NCBI RefSeq assembly: GCF_900086725.1 | Contig: NZ_LT574837.1 | Span: 64,501-128,500, forward strand | DNA: 64,000 bases | From: Bariatricus massiliensis | GTDB taxonomy: Bacteria > Bacillota > Clostridia > Lachnospirales > Lachnospiraceae | Direction: 5' to 3' | Part shown: piece by piece, positions 27,312 to 35,014 of the stretch | Position numbering within the stretch: the first letter of the stretch is position 1 | Layout of the letters: each line of letters begins with the position of its first letter | The notes under the pieces: model-generated | Told to the model about the DNA's origin: nothing | The model's input: only the letters and a program-made list of their open reading frames with translations | Database searches by the model: none | Program-made: the position numbers and the translations under genes

Positions 27312-27370
27312 TGAAAATACTTTTCTGTTAACTATTTTTATGTAATAATTATTTATGAAAACTATTTTCA
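27312..27370 (-). promoter_or_regulatory. two RpiR-operator-like palindromes upstream of the regulator gene
   Basis: TGAAAACTATTTTCA at 27356-27370 is a perfect 6-3-6 inverted repeat and TGAAAATACTTTTCT at 27312-27326 matches it in all but the last arm base. The two are 44 bases apart, about four helical turns, in the AT-rich region directly upstream of the regulator start. TGAAA...TTTCA is the general form of RpiR/MurR operators, so autoregulation is inferred. The rest of 27371-27722 is AT-rich and holds nothing else I can name. Confidence 0.55.
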
Positions 27371-27722
27371 AGTAAATAGTAGCATTTTTATCTTCTATTG
27401 TCAACTATTATTAATCTAAATATAATGCAGGAACTAATTTTATATAATGTACACAACAGTCAATACTCTTATATCACCTTCTTTCTTCCAATTTTTACTA
27501 TTATATCATTTTTAAATCTATATAAAAAGAATTGCGGCAAGGCTTTGAAAATAATTTTCAACGTCTGCCGTATCAATTGTAATTTGGAGTTTAATTTTAG
27601 AGCCCACTCTGTTTTCTTGAATTTTCCACTTCAATATGCTATACTGGTAAACAGAATCATCGTAACCGACAAGATAATCCGTTTTATTCTGCGGATATAT
27701 ATACACAAGGAGTTCGATAGAA

Positions 27723-28328
27723 ATGAATGAAATGGAAAAAGAGCCATTATCTAAACAGCAGATGAAGTCCCGTGAGACGAAGCGCAGAATCTTCCGGGCA
27801 GCAAAAACCATTTTACAAAGAGAAGGTTATGAACAGCTCTCAATTAAGAATATCTGTGAGGAGGCTGGCGTATCCAACGGAAGTTTCTACCACCACTTTA
27901 AGACGAAGGATGACCTGCTTTCCTATTATATTGAAGAACAGCCGGGAATCAACCCTGATCTTCTGGACCTTCCTGAGAATGCGGACGAGGCCAAGATTGC
28001 AATCATCCACGTCTATCTCAACTATGCCGAATACTGCCGGGAGCTTGGCGTGGAATTTATATCTAATTATTATACACCGAAAAATCAAGCACTCAACCCT
28101 ACCATACGGACGGAGCGCCCCTATCCTATTTTAACGGTAGAGACCTATCTCCGGCGGGCAATTGACGCAGGAATCGTGACACCTAAGATTCCTCTGTCCG
28201 ATATTTCCACGGATATCCGTATGTTAGTCATCGGAAATGTATTCGAATGGTGCCTGCATGAAGGCAATACAGATTTTGAAGGAAATATCAGACGTTCTCT
28301 GGGGCATTATATGGATGGGATTTTCTGA
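27723..28328 (+). CDS. TetR/AcrR-family transcriptional regulator
   Basis: A 201-residue repressor. The DNA-binding domain is plain: KRRIFRAAKTILQREGYEQLSIKNICEEAGVSNGSFYHHFKTKDDLLSYYI (about residues 18-70). The C-terminal ligand domain is not recognised beyond general length. ATGAATGAAATG offers two starts four codons apart; a ribosome site AAGGAGTTCGATAGAA precedes the first. It stands alone between the divergent RpiR operon and the 28.3 kb palindromic element; its target may be itself or the genes downstream on the other strand. Ligand unknown. Confidence 0.85.
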   Translation: MNEMEKEPLSKQQMKSRETKRRIFRAAKTILQREGYEQLSIKNICEEAGVSNGSFYHHFKTKDDLLSYYIEEQPGINPDLLDLPENADEAKIAIIHVYLNYAEYCRELGVEFISNYYTPKNQALNPTIRTERPYPILTVETYLRRAIDAGIVTPKIPLSDISTDIRMLVIGNVFEWCLHEGNTDFEGNIRRSLGHYMDGIF

Positions 28329-28350
28329 TTTTATTCAAAGGAGATATTCA

Positions 28351-28388
28351 AAGGGGACAGGTCCCAACGCGTTGGGACCCGTCCCCTT
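28351..28388. repeat. 38-base near-perfect palindrome with GGGGAC ends (REP/MITE-like)
   Basis: Arms 28351-28369 and 28370-28388 are inverted copies with one central mismatch and no loop: AAGGGGAC-a-GGTCCCAACG paired with CGTTGGGACC-c-GTCCCCTT. A directly repeated ATTCAAAGG (28333-28341 and 28346-28354) leads into it, and a second perfect palindrome GACACCGAGGTGTC follows near 28411. It lies 22 bases after the TetR stop and could also terminate that gene, though no T run follows. The form suggests a dispersed repeat element; copy number in the genome cannot be judged here. Confidence 0.7.
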
Positions 28389-28460
28389 CTACAATTTCAA
28401 GAATTGTCTGACACCGAGGTGTCTGTTCTTATGCTATAAGCCTAACATCGTCTTAAGCGG

Positions 28461-28632
28461 TCAACACTTTACAACGATGCATTCGATTTCTACTAGTCCG
28501 CCCATGGGCAGCTTCGCCACTTGTACGCAGCTTCTGGCCGGACGTGAATACCATTTTATCTACCGCCCAGCCTTGGGCATAGGGACCGATTGCCTTTGGC
28601 GCTCTTTCCGTCGCAATTACCTTTTTAGCCAT
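28461..28632 (-). pseudogene. ridA: ridA (YjgF/TdcF) relic with an internal deletion
   Basis: From ATG 28632, with AAGGAG nine bases upstream, the frame encodes MAKKVIATERAPKAIGPYAQ and on to MVFTSGQ, the start of RidA enamine/imine deaminase. The chain then jumps into the next frame, which gives ARSCVQVAKLPMGGLVEIEC and a TGA at 28461-28463, the normal RidA C-terminus. About 65-70 codons between are missing, and the join is out of frame, so the translated product is a 59-residue chimera ending at 28453. The join lies in CCGGCCAGA, which suits both the SGQ and the xARS codons, so deletion between short repeats is likely. It follows the M19 dipeptidase gene by 37 bases. Confidence 0.85.
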
Positions 28633-28669
28633 TTCTTATATTCTCCTTCTCTCTGAAAGTCCTGCCGTT

Positions 28670-29653
28670 CTACTTCATGGTATCCTTCATCACACGGAGC
28701 ACGTTTTTATAAAAAATTTTCTCAATATCTGCTCCGCTGAATCCTCTTTCAGCCAGTGCGTGTTCTAAAATATCCATATGGGCGCAGTCCGCAATTTCCA
28801 GATTTCCCATGATTCCGTCGAAATCAGAACCGATACCGACACAGTCAATTCCACCTATATCAGCCATGTGCCGGGCATGTTCTGCCATCAGCGCCGCTGT
28901 GCTGTCTTTGCATGTGACATCGGCATTCAAGAATTCGGGGCCAAAGTTTATTCCGGCAACGCCGCCGTGATTCCCCAAGACTCTAATCATATCATCTGTC
29001 ATATTCCTCTGGTGCGGCCCCAGCGCACGGCAGTTAGAGTGTGTGGCCGCAAACGGCTTTTTGCATATGTCCGCCACATCATAAAAACCTCCGTCCGACA
29101 GATGGGATACATCTACCAGCATTCCTATGTCCTGCATGTAGGCGACCGCTTCTTTCCCAAATGTGGTCAGTCCCTTTTGCATAACCGCCGAATCTTTGGA
29201 ATTTGGCGCGCCGAAGCAGTTCGACTCATTCCATGTCAGCGACAAGGCTCTAAATCCCATATCATAGAATCTTTTCAGATTCTCCGTTTTCCCTTCCACT
29301 GCCCTGCCGTCTTCCATAGTAAGAACCGCCGACATCTTTCCAGCCCTTAAATTCTCTTCTATTTCAAAACCATTATGAGCCAATGCAATCATGTCCTGAT
29401 GTGCTTCCACATTTTTCATCAAGTATCCATGAAGCGTGGAAATATATTCTTCATCGGACAGTGCCGGCATATGAAACATCTCATACGCACTTTTCATGGG
29501 GAGGAACACCGCAAAAAATTGTGCCAGCTGCCCGCCCTCTCTCATTCGTTTGAAATCTACAGAAGTCACTTTGGATGTGTATAAATCAGCTTCTTCCGCA
29601 TCCCTGAACAGAAGCATCATCAGCGAATCGCAGTGCATATCAATAAATTGCAT
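28670..29653 (-). CDS. M19 family membrane-type dipeptidase
   Basis: A 327-residue zinc dipeptidase, relative of renal dipeptidase, which hydrolyses L-Xaa-L/D-Xaa dipeptides including cysteinylglycine conjugates. Metal ligands are visible in IDMHCDSL (His, Asp), LTMEDGRAVEG (Glu bridging), MLVDVSHLSDGGF (His) and FAATHSNCRAL (His), with HQRNMTDDMIR and CVGIGSDFDGI following. There is no signal peptide, so it acts in the cytoplasm. It is preceded by the two membrane-protein genes and followed by the ridA relic, so dipeptide uptake and cleavage are likely linked. AGAAGGAAGGATGATAGT precedes the ATG. Confidence 0.88.
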   Translation of the reverse strand: MQFIDMHCDSLMMLLFRDAEEADLYTSKVTSVDFKRMREGGQLAQFFAVFLPMKSAYEMFHMPALSDEEYISTLHGYLMKNVEAHQDMIALAHNGFEIEENLRAGKMSAVLTMEDGRAVEGKTENLKRFYDMGFRALSLTWNESNCFGAPNSKDSAVMQKGLTTFGKEAVAYMQDIGMLVDVSHLSDGGFYDVADICKKPFAATHSNCRALGPHQRNMTDDMIRVLGNHGGVAGINFGPEFLNADVTCKDSTAALMAEHARHMADIGGIDCVGIGSDFDGIMGNLEIADCAHMDILEHALAERGFSGADIEKIFYKNVLRVMKDTMK

Positions 29654-29675
29654 ACTATCATCCTTCCTTCTTTAT

Positions 29676-30443
29676 TTATTTTGCTGCATTTTCAGCATCT
29701 TTTTTAGAGTCCCTCTTATAGAATATGTATCCGAGAAGAATACATGACGCGACAGTAATTGCCATTCCCCATGCAGCGAGAACCGCGATTTTCCCTATGA
29801 CGAACTTAAGAATTATCGCCAGTGCCAGATACGGAAATGCTTCTAAAAATCCTTTGACGAAGCCCTCTTTATTGCCACTGAAGCGCATCACCATCATCGA
29901 GCTTAAAAGTCCAACCATAACAAAGGCAAAGGACGCCATCACAACTTCCGGCAAAACAGAGATAAGCCATTCTCCTCCAAGTACAAAAATCAAAAGAAGA
30001 ATCAGGTTCGCAAACACAGAAGACACAATCCCTACAATCGTAACTACCTGACCTCTCGGTGTATTGATATCCGCCTTCATAGTTGACTGCAGATTTACAG
30101 CAACCGGAAATCTCATCGCGCCGACGTTGCCGGACAAATATCCAATATACGTTCCGGCACTGCCCAATACCGGCCAATATGCCAGCGGCTCCGTCAGCCA
30201 CATTCCCATACCAATACTACTGATACCGACTAATACACTGATATAACTTGAGAGTGGCGCTCTATAGCCCTTTATCAATACAAAATACAGAACCGGCAAG
30301 AATACAAGTACTAAAGAAATCCCCATCGTCCCCCGGCCAATGCGATGTACGGCCGGCATAAAATGCTCTGCATAATCCTTCTTCGCTTCCTCCGAACCAG
30401 TGTTTATTTCAACTTCTGCTGCTTTATTCATATTTTCATTCAT
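29676..30443 (-). CDS. polytopic membrane protein, partner of the DUF5058 protein (putative permease subunit)
   Basis: A 255-residue protein with six to seven membrane helices, opening with a charged cytoplasmic tail and HRIGRGTMGISLVLVFLPVLYFVLIKGY. The block EPLAYWPVLGSAGTYIGYLSGNVGAMRFPVAVNLQ resembles proteins that accompany DUF5058 genes in Firmicutes. No transport motif of a defined class is recognised. It lies 13 bases after the DUF5058 gene and 22 bases before the dipeptidase gene, and GGAGGGAAAGCAC precedes the ATG. I infer a two-subunit carrier for a peptide or amino-acid-like solute; the substrate is unproven. Confidence 0.7.
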   Translation of the reverse strand: MNENMNKAAEVEINTGSEEAKKDYAEHFMPAVHRIGRGTMGISLVLVFLPVLYFVLIKGYRAPLSSYISVLVGISSIGMGMWLTEPLAYWPVLGSAGTYIGYLSGNVGAMRFPVAVNLQSTMKADINTPRGQVVTIVGIVSSVFANLILLLIFVLGGEWLISVLPEVVMASFAFVMVGLLSSMMVMRFSGNKEGFVKGFLEAFPYLALAIILKFVIGKIAVLAAWGMAITVASCILLGYIFYKRDSKKDAENAAK

Positions 30444-30456
30444 GTGCTTTCCCTCC

Positions 30457-31170
30457 TTATCCCATCATTACAGTGACTATTTGACCAGCAATCATTGCAA
30501 AAATCATTGCAATTGCCATGGAAAAGCTGGACAGCGTGTTATTCTTCAATTTCTTCGCAAGCTTTCCTATCAGGAACATAACAATGCCTGCGGCAATCCC
30601 CGCTACAATACTTGCAACATTCCCAAAATAATCAACGATTGAATATCCGAGAAGGCCCATCATAGCCGCACTGGACATATAAGGCATAAAACTGCGCCCG
30701 TTTTCTTTCTTTTGGCTCTTTACCAACGCCTTATCAAGCGGCTTCAATGTAATCATTGTATTTAGGAAATAAGGTGTGGAGGCCAGTGTCATACCGAACA
30801 GGCATAGTGTGAAAATTGCCGGCGTAAATGCCGCACTTCCGAATTCCACACCAGCCGCGGAGGCAGAGAACTGAGCCATCATAAGCTCCCAGACAGGTGC
30901 CCCGATAACACCACATCTCATAAATGTTGCCCCAGAGCCTACCATAACAATCAGTGACAAGGCAATCGTCAATGTAGAAAACGCAGGGCCTACAGCCGAT
31001 ACAGCGCCAGTCTTTGTCGCCTGACTAATCTCTTCTCTTGTCAAAACCTGATGTTTCTTGTTGTAGTTCAATGCAAGCCTCAAAAACATCAGTGACTGCA
31101 CGATTACCATCGCAATCAATATGACCGCAAATACCCAAATTGAGCCATTCATAATTTTTATTGTATCCAT
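30457..31170 (-). CDS. DUF5058-family membrane protein (putative permease subunit)
   Basis: A 237-residue membrane protein with five to six helices. The block LTREEISQATKTGAVSAVGPAFSTLTIALSLIVMVGSGATFMRCGVIGAPVWELMM and later ASTPYFLNTMITLKPLDKALVK fit the DUF5058 family as I recall it. It is the first gene of an operon with its partner membrane protein, the dipeptidase and the ridA relic, reading from a good promoter at 31236-31264. GAGGGTAAAAG precedes the ATG. Function inferred from context only: uptake of the dipeptidase substrate. Confidence 0.72.
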   Translation of the reverse strand: MDTIKIMNGSIWVFAVILIAMVIVQSLMFLRLALNYNKKHQVLTREEISQATKTGAVSAVGPAFSTLTIALSLIVMVGSGATFMRCGVIGAPVWELMMAQFSASAAGVEFGSAAFTPAIFTLCLFGMTLASTPYFLNTMITLKPLDKALVKSQKKENGRSFMPYMSSAAMMGLLGYSIVDYFGNVASIVAGIAAGIVMFLIGKLAKKLKNNTLSSFSMAIAMIFAMIAGQIVTVMMG

Positions 31171-31208
31171 CTTTTACCCTCCAATTCTCTTTGTGTCCTT
31201 GCACCATT

Positions 31209-31264
31209 GTTTAGAAGCTATACTTTATAGTTAGGACTCTAAACCTGTTTCCTACCCTTGTCAA
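31209..31264 (-). promoter_or_regulatory. promoter and nested palindromes (likely MarR operator) for the dipeptidase operon
   Basis: On the minus strand TTGACA (31259-31264) and TAGAGT (31236-31241) are spaced by exactly 17 bases. Overlapping the -10 box and running into the leader are two nested inverted repeats: GTTTAGA...TCTAAAC (31209-31215, 31238-31244) and CTATACTTTATAG (31218-31230). A dimeric repressor, presumably the MarR protein encoded just beyond, could block the promoter here. The rest of 31265-31372 is T-rich with no gene. Confidence 0.6.
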
Positions 31265-31372
31265 TGTTTTTTTGGTTTTTTTGCATTTTTCGTCATTATA
31301 TTCAAAATTTATTTAAAATATTTGTTAATTTTTTCTTATTTTAATTTTTTATCATTTGTTTTTTGACACAAT

Positions 31373-31423
31373 CAAAAAAAGGATGTAAAACTCTTACGAT
31401 TTGCACGTAATTATTTTACATCC
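31373..31423 (-). terminator. Rho-independent terminator of the marR gene
   Basis: On the minus strand GGATGTAAAA and TTTTACATCC form a ten-base perfect stem around a 23-base loop, followed by a run of seven T. It ends transcription 12 bases past the MarR stop and before the promoter of the dipeptidase operon. Confidence 0.85.
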
Positions 31424-31434
31424 TTGTTTATTCT

Positions 31435-31908
31435 CTAATATGGATTCCAGTCTTTTGAAAGCTCTATCCAAGTGTCCATCACCTGAAACGCTTCCGCAAT
31501 GGTTTCCTTGGTAAAATACGTTTCCATCAATTTCAAAAAACGCTCATAATTCCTTGTGTCATATGCTCGATGCGCCTTATCCAACTCTTCTCCCGTCTTC
31601 GTCACATACAGGCACACTGTCTTATCGTTGCCTTCCTTCTTTTGACGTTCAATCAATCCTCTGGAAGACAGCTTTTTAATAATCTGCGAAACGGCTCCTT
31701 TGGTGCGGTTCCAGTCCCTTGCAATCTCTGATGCGGATATCCCCGGATAGTCTGCGATGTAGCTGAGCGTATGCACTTCTACCGAGTTGAATTTCTCACC
31801 CGTCCCATAATCTATCGGCGTTGTCGTCTGATTCATAGATATCATCCGCTCTAAAATATCCGACATCTGATACGGAGTATAATTCTCTTTTATTATCCTC
31901 TTATTCAT
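31435..31908 (-). CDS. MarR-family transcriptional regulator
   Basis: A 157-residue winged-helix regulator. The recognition region is ADYPGISASEIARDWNRTKGAVSQIIKKLSSRGLIERQKKEGNDKTVCLYVTKTGEEL (about residues 50-110) and the wing and dimer helices follow. It lies between two MalY-type lyase genes upstream and the dipeptidase/permease operon downstream, and probably controls both. A ribosome site is weak (GGGTGGCACT). MarR proteins sense small phenolic or oxidising molecules; the ligand is unknown. Confidence 0.85.
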   Translation of the reverse strand: MNKRIIKENYTPYQMSDILERMISMNQTTTPIDYGTGEKFNSVEVHTLSYIADYPGISASEIARDWNRTKGAVSQIIKKLSSRGLIERQKKEGNDKTVCLYVTKTGEELDKAHRAYDTRNYERFLKLMETYFTKETIAEAFQVMDTWIELSKDWNPY

Positions 31909-31933
31909 AGTGCCACCCTTAAGTTTTTATTTT

Positions 31934-31962
31934 ATAATTTCATAATTTTACTCACTTGTCAA
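31934..31962 (-). promoter_or_regulatory. probable marR promoter
   Basis: On the minus strand TTGACA (31957-31962) is followed after 17-18 bases by AATTAT/ATTATA (about 31933-31939) in an AT-rich leader before the MarR start. It lies 31 bases before the end of the upstream lyase gene, so marR can be transcribed alone. Confidence 0.45.
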
Positions 31963-31993
31963 GTGACGCAGTCCGAAGATATCCCTTTGACTT

Positions 31994-33187
31994 TTATTTA
32001 CAGTCTGCAAATTGCGCCGCGATTCTCCGGAATGCTTTCTCTATCAACGTCCTTGAAGACGGCAGGCACACACGTTCAAAACCTGTTCCCAACTCTGGAT
32101 CAAACATAGCTCCAGACTCCAGACAGACATTGGCTTTCTTATAAATACGGTCATGGATTTCCTCCGGCGTAAGGCCCGTCCCCCTGAAATCCATCCACAG
32201 CACATAAGTTCCCTCCGGACGGCGTGCCTTTACCCTTGGCATTTCTTTCGCAAGGAACGCAAGAACCCAGTCAAAGGTCCCGTCAATATAATCGAGAACC
32301 TGATCCAGCCATTCGTCTCCCTCTGTATACGCGGCAATCGTTGCCTCAATAGCAAATGGATTGGGCATACGCCAGCCACAGACCTCCTTGTATTTCTCGC
32401 GAAGGACTTCATCAGGTATAATGGCATGGGAACATTGAAGTCCTGCACAGTTGAATGTTTTGTTGATTGCATTCAGCACAACCGTGTTTTCAGGCTTTCC
32501 AACCTTTGCGGCCGTAGTGAAGGTAACGCCCTTTCTTAAAATATCACAATGCACCTCATCCGATACCAGTACAAGTCCATTTCTCTCGCAGATATCGGCA
32601 AGACGGCTAAGCTCCTCCACTGTCCACACTCTTCCGGTGGGATTGTGGGGACTGCACAGCAGGAACATCGTAACATCGGGCGCTTTCGCCTTTTCTTCAA
32701 TGTCGTCAAAATCCATGGTATAATAGCCGTCCGTATTGATAAGTTCACTGTTTACCACGCGGCGGTTATTTTCCTCAATGCTGCCGGTAAACGGCCCATA
32801 TACCGGACGGGTAATCAGTACGCCTTCCCCTTCCTTGGTATATGCTTGAACAGCTATACTCGTAGCCTCCACCGTTCCATTGATGAACGAGATAGATTCG
32901 GGAGCGATCTCCCAGTCATGCCGGTCCTTGAACCAGCGAATAATTGCGTTTTTGTATGCCGGATTGCCAAAAGACCCCGAATATCCGAAAATACCATGCT
33001 GAACCACCTTATCCATAGCATCGATAATCGGCTGGGCACAGCGGAAATCCATATCCGCCGTGAAAATCGCGATGGTGTCTTCATCAAAATCGATGTCGAC
33101 CCCAAACTCCTTTATCATCTCTCCACAATCCCACTTCATACTGTTTGTGTTGTGTCGATCAATAACTTGATCAAAATCATATTTCAT
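31994..33187 (-). CDS. MalY/PatB-type PLP C-S beta-lyase
   Basis: A 397-residue fold-type I PLP enzyme of the cystathionine beta-lyase MalY/PatB family, which splits C-S bonds of cystathionine or cysteine S-conjugates to thiol, pyruvate and ammonia. Visible are MKYDFDQVIDRHNTNSMKWD, IAIFTADMDFRCAQPI, FLLCSPHNPTGRVWTVEEL (PLP-ring Asn), VLVSDEVHCDILR (Asp) and the Schiff-base Lys in LNAINKTFNCAGLQCS, then the carboxylate-binding Arg near the end (FERVCLPSSRTLIEK). It is about 33% similar by eye to the next gene upstream, so this is a paralogous pair. GAGAAGGAGAAAA precedes the ATG. Confidence 0.87.
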   Translation of the reverse strand: MKYDFDQVIDRHNTNSMKWDCGEMIKEFGVDIDFDEDTIAIFTADMDFRCAQPIIDAMDKVVQHGIFGYSGSFGNPAYKNAIIRWFKDRHDWEIAPESISFINGTVEATSIAVQAYTKEGEGVLITRPVYGPFTGSIEENNRRVVNSELINTDGYYTMDFDDIEEKAKAPDVTMFLLCSPHNPTGRVWTVEELSRLADICERNGLVLVSDEVHCDILRKGVTFTTAAKVGKPENTVVLNAINKTFNCAGLQCSHAIIPDEVLREKYKEVCGWRMPNPFAIEATIAAYTEGDEWLDQVLDYIDGTFDWVLAFLAKEMPRVKARRPEGTYVLWMDFRGTGLTPEEIHDRIYKKANVCLESGAMFDPELGTGFERVCLPSSRTLIEKAFRRIAAQFADCK

Positions 33188-33265
33188 TTTTTCTCCTTCT
33201 CACTCTGATTGAATTTTATAAAGTATAGTCCTAAACACAGTGAAAAGTATCTTCTTTAATGCACC

Positions 33266-34480
33266 TTACGCATTAAATACATATTTATCAAGGCGGTCAA
33301 AGGCCTCCTTCACTCTGGAAAGTGGTAACGCCAGATTCATGCGGATTGCGCACGGCCCGAAAAAAGCCCGTCCGTCCTGCCATAAAACACCGACCTCATA
33401 TCCGGCGCGCTGAACCTCATCAATCGTCTTTCCATGCTCCTCGCACCATTTGCTGCAGTCAAGAAACAGCATGTAAGTACCCTGAGGTTTCGAGACCTCT
33501 ACGCCTTTGAAGTGCTCTGCTATATAATCACACGCATACTGCACATTCTGTCCAATTGTCTCTCTTAATTCACCTACCCATTCGGCGCCCTCTTCGCCGT
33601 ACGCGCCGATCAGCGCATGCATGGAGAGCACATTCATGGAGTTATAATGGCAGAGAGATGATTCTTTGGCAATCCTGTCTCTTAAATATTTGCTGTAAAT
33701 AATATGGTAGCTGCCCACAAGTCCCGCCAGATTGAAGGTCTTGGACGGCGCATAGATTGCCACAGTCCTATTCTTCGCATCCTCCGAAACAGACTGTGTC
33801 GGTATATGTTTGTTTGCATACAAAATAATGTCAGACCAGATTTCATCCGAAACGACAAACACATCATTTCTTTTGAAAATATCCATGGCCTTTTCCAGCT
33901 CCCAGCGCTCCCACACACGCCCGGTCGGATTGTGCGGAGAACACATGATAGCTGCATGAATCTTCTGCTCTTTGATTTTTCTCTCCATGTCCTCATAGTC
34001 CATGCGCCAGACACCGTCTTCATCCTTTACAAGATAGCTGTGAACAATGTCAAAGCCGTTGTTCGTCAAGGTTCCAGTAAATCCAACATATGTTGGTGCA
34101 TGAACCAGCACCTTATCCCCCTGTGAGCAGAATACTCTAAGTGCACTGGCAACGCCCCCAAGAACGCCATTCTCATATCCAATGTGCTCCTTCTCCAGTC
34201 CTTCCACACCATTTCTCGTCTTCTGCCAATTGATAATAGCATCGTAGTATTCCTTCGACGCCTCAAAATAGCCATATGTAGTGTGCTCTGCTCTTGCGAT
34301 GATTGCTTTCGGAATAGACGGGACCGCCGGGAAATTCATATCGGCCACCCACATTGGTATCTGGTCAAATCCTTCCTTTAACTGCACTCCTCTTTTGTAT
34401 GGGGAGAAATGATCCGGCAGATCGACGGCAATAGCATCCTTCCCGTGTCTGTCTATAATCGTTGTAAAATCATATTTCAT
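33266..34480 (-). CDS. MalY/PatB-type PLP C-S beta-lyase, paralogue
   Basis: A 404-residue PLP enzyme with the same family features: MKYDFTTIIDRHGKDAIAVD, IPMWVADMNFPAVPSI, AIMCSPHNPTGRVWERWEL, VFVVSDEIWSDI and the Lys in YAPSKTFNLAGLVGS. The PMWVADMNF version is closer to PatB of cysteine S-conjugate and cystathionine cleavage, and the C-terminal SRVKEAFDRL is normal. It is the first lyase gene of the pair, 78 bases upstream of the second. Two different lyases beside a dipeptidase and a ridA relic suggest substrates that yield 2-aminoacrylate. Confidence 0.87.
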   Translation of the reverse strand: MKYDFTTIIDRHGKDAIAVDLPDHFSPYKRGVQLKEGFDQIPMWVADMNFPAVPSIPKAIIARAEHTTYGYFEASKEYYDAIINWQKTRNGVEGLEKEHIGYENGVLGGVASALRVFCSQGDKVLVHAPTYVGFTGTLTNNGFDIVHSYLVKDEDGVWRMDYEDMERKIKEQKIHAAIMCSPHNPTGRVWERWELEKAMDIFKRNDVFVVSDEIWSDIILYANKHIPTQSVSEDAKNRTVAIYAPSKTFNLAGLVGSYHIIYSKYLRDRIAKESSLCHYNSMNVLSMHALIGAYGEEGAEWVGELRETIGQNVQYACDYIAEHFKGVEVSKPQGTYMLFLDCSKWCEEHGKTIDEVQRAGYEVGVLWQDGRAFFGPCAIRMNLALPLSRVKEAFDRLDKYVFNA

Positions 34481-34680
34481 TCATACCACCATCCTTCTGG
34501 CTAAACCTCTCATATGGTTTAGTTTCTTCACTATCTGTATTATAAGACTCTGTAACTGTTTTGTCAAATGTTTCTGACAACTCTTTCTCCTTACTTGCTA
34601 CGCTGTTAATTTCCAATATAGTATTGATATATGATATCATTAAAACTATAAGAAATATGAAATTTGGGAGGAATTGCAAA

Positions 34681-34845
34681 TGAAGTTTTATATCGCCTCG
34701 ATGTTTGAAAATTATCTGCAAGTCCGTAGTCTTGCAAAGTTGCTTATAAATTCTGGCTGGATACAAACATACGATTGGACATCTCAAGATTTCGTCAAAG
34801 ATACAAATATAGAATTGCTCAAACACATTGGTGAAGAAGAATAAA
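34681..34845 (+). pseudogene. nucleoside 2-deoxyribosyltransferase-like N-terminal fragment
   Basis: An ATG at 34681 with a perfect ribosome site (GGAGGAATTGCAA) and an AT-rich -10-like ATATGATATCATT leader begins MKFYIASMFENYLQVRSLAK, then GWIQTYDWTSQD and IELLKHIGEEE, and stops at TAA 34843-34845 after 54 residues. This matches the first third of the nucleoside 2-deoxyribosyltransferase-like family, whose active-site Glu and substrate loop come later and are absent. The frames that follow do not restore the family sequence. It may be a decayed gene or, less likely, a genuine small protein. Confidence 0.55.
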
Positions 34846-34922
34846 ACAGCTTATTGGAAATATGGAGTACATTGCTTCTGAACTACTTAAGATAACGTAA
34901 GATTTTAAGGATAACCGAAAGC

Positions 34923-34995
34923 AGCAGAGTCAGTTATCCTTGTCAATGATTAAATGAACCATTCCATTTTCGCCAAAGATTTATCTGACTCTGCT
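34923..34995. repeat. 11-base inverted repeat between the relic and galM
   Basis: AGCAGAGTCAG (34923-34933) and CTGACTCTGCT (34985-34995) are exact inverted copies 51 bases apart; a smaller pair GGATAAC...GTTATCC overlaps the left arm. It lies 19 bases after the end of galM, so it may act as a galM terminator, or mark the ends of a lost insertion. No T run of normal length follows. Confidence 0.6.
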
Positions 34996-35014
34996 TATTT
35001 CGGGACAAAAAGTA

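Noticed and set aside
28351..28388. CRISPR repeat
   Set aside because: Only one copy is present in the window, without regularly spaced repeats or cas genes.
34470..34826. Minus-strand frame of 118 codons overlapping the start of the lyase gene
   Set aside because: It runs opposite the deoxyribosyltransferase-like fragment, which has a real ribosome site, and its composition is not protein-like. It also overlaps the lyase gene start.
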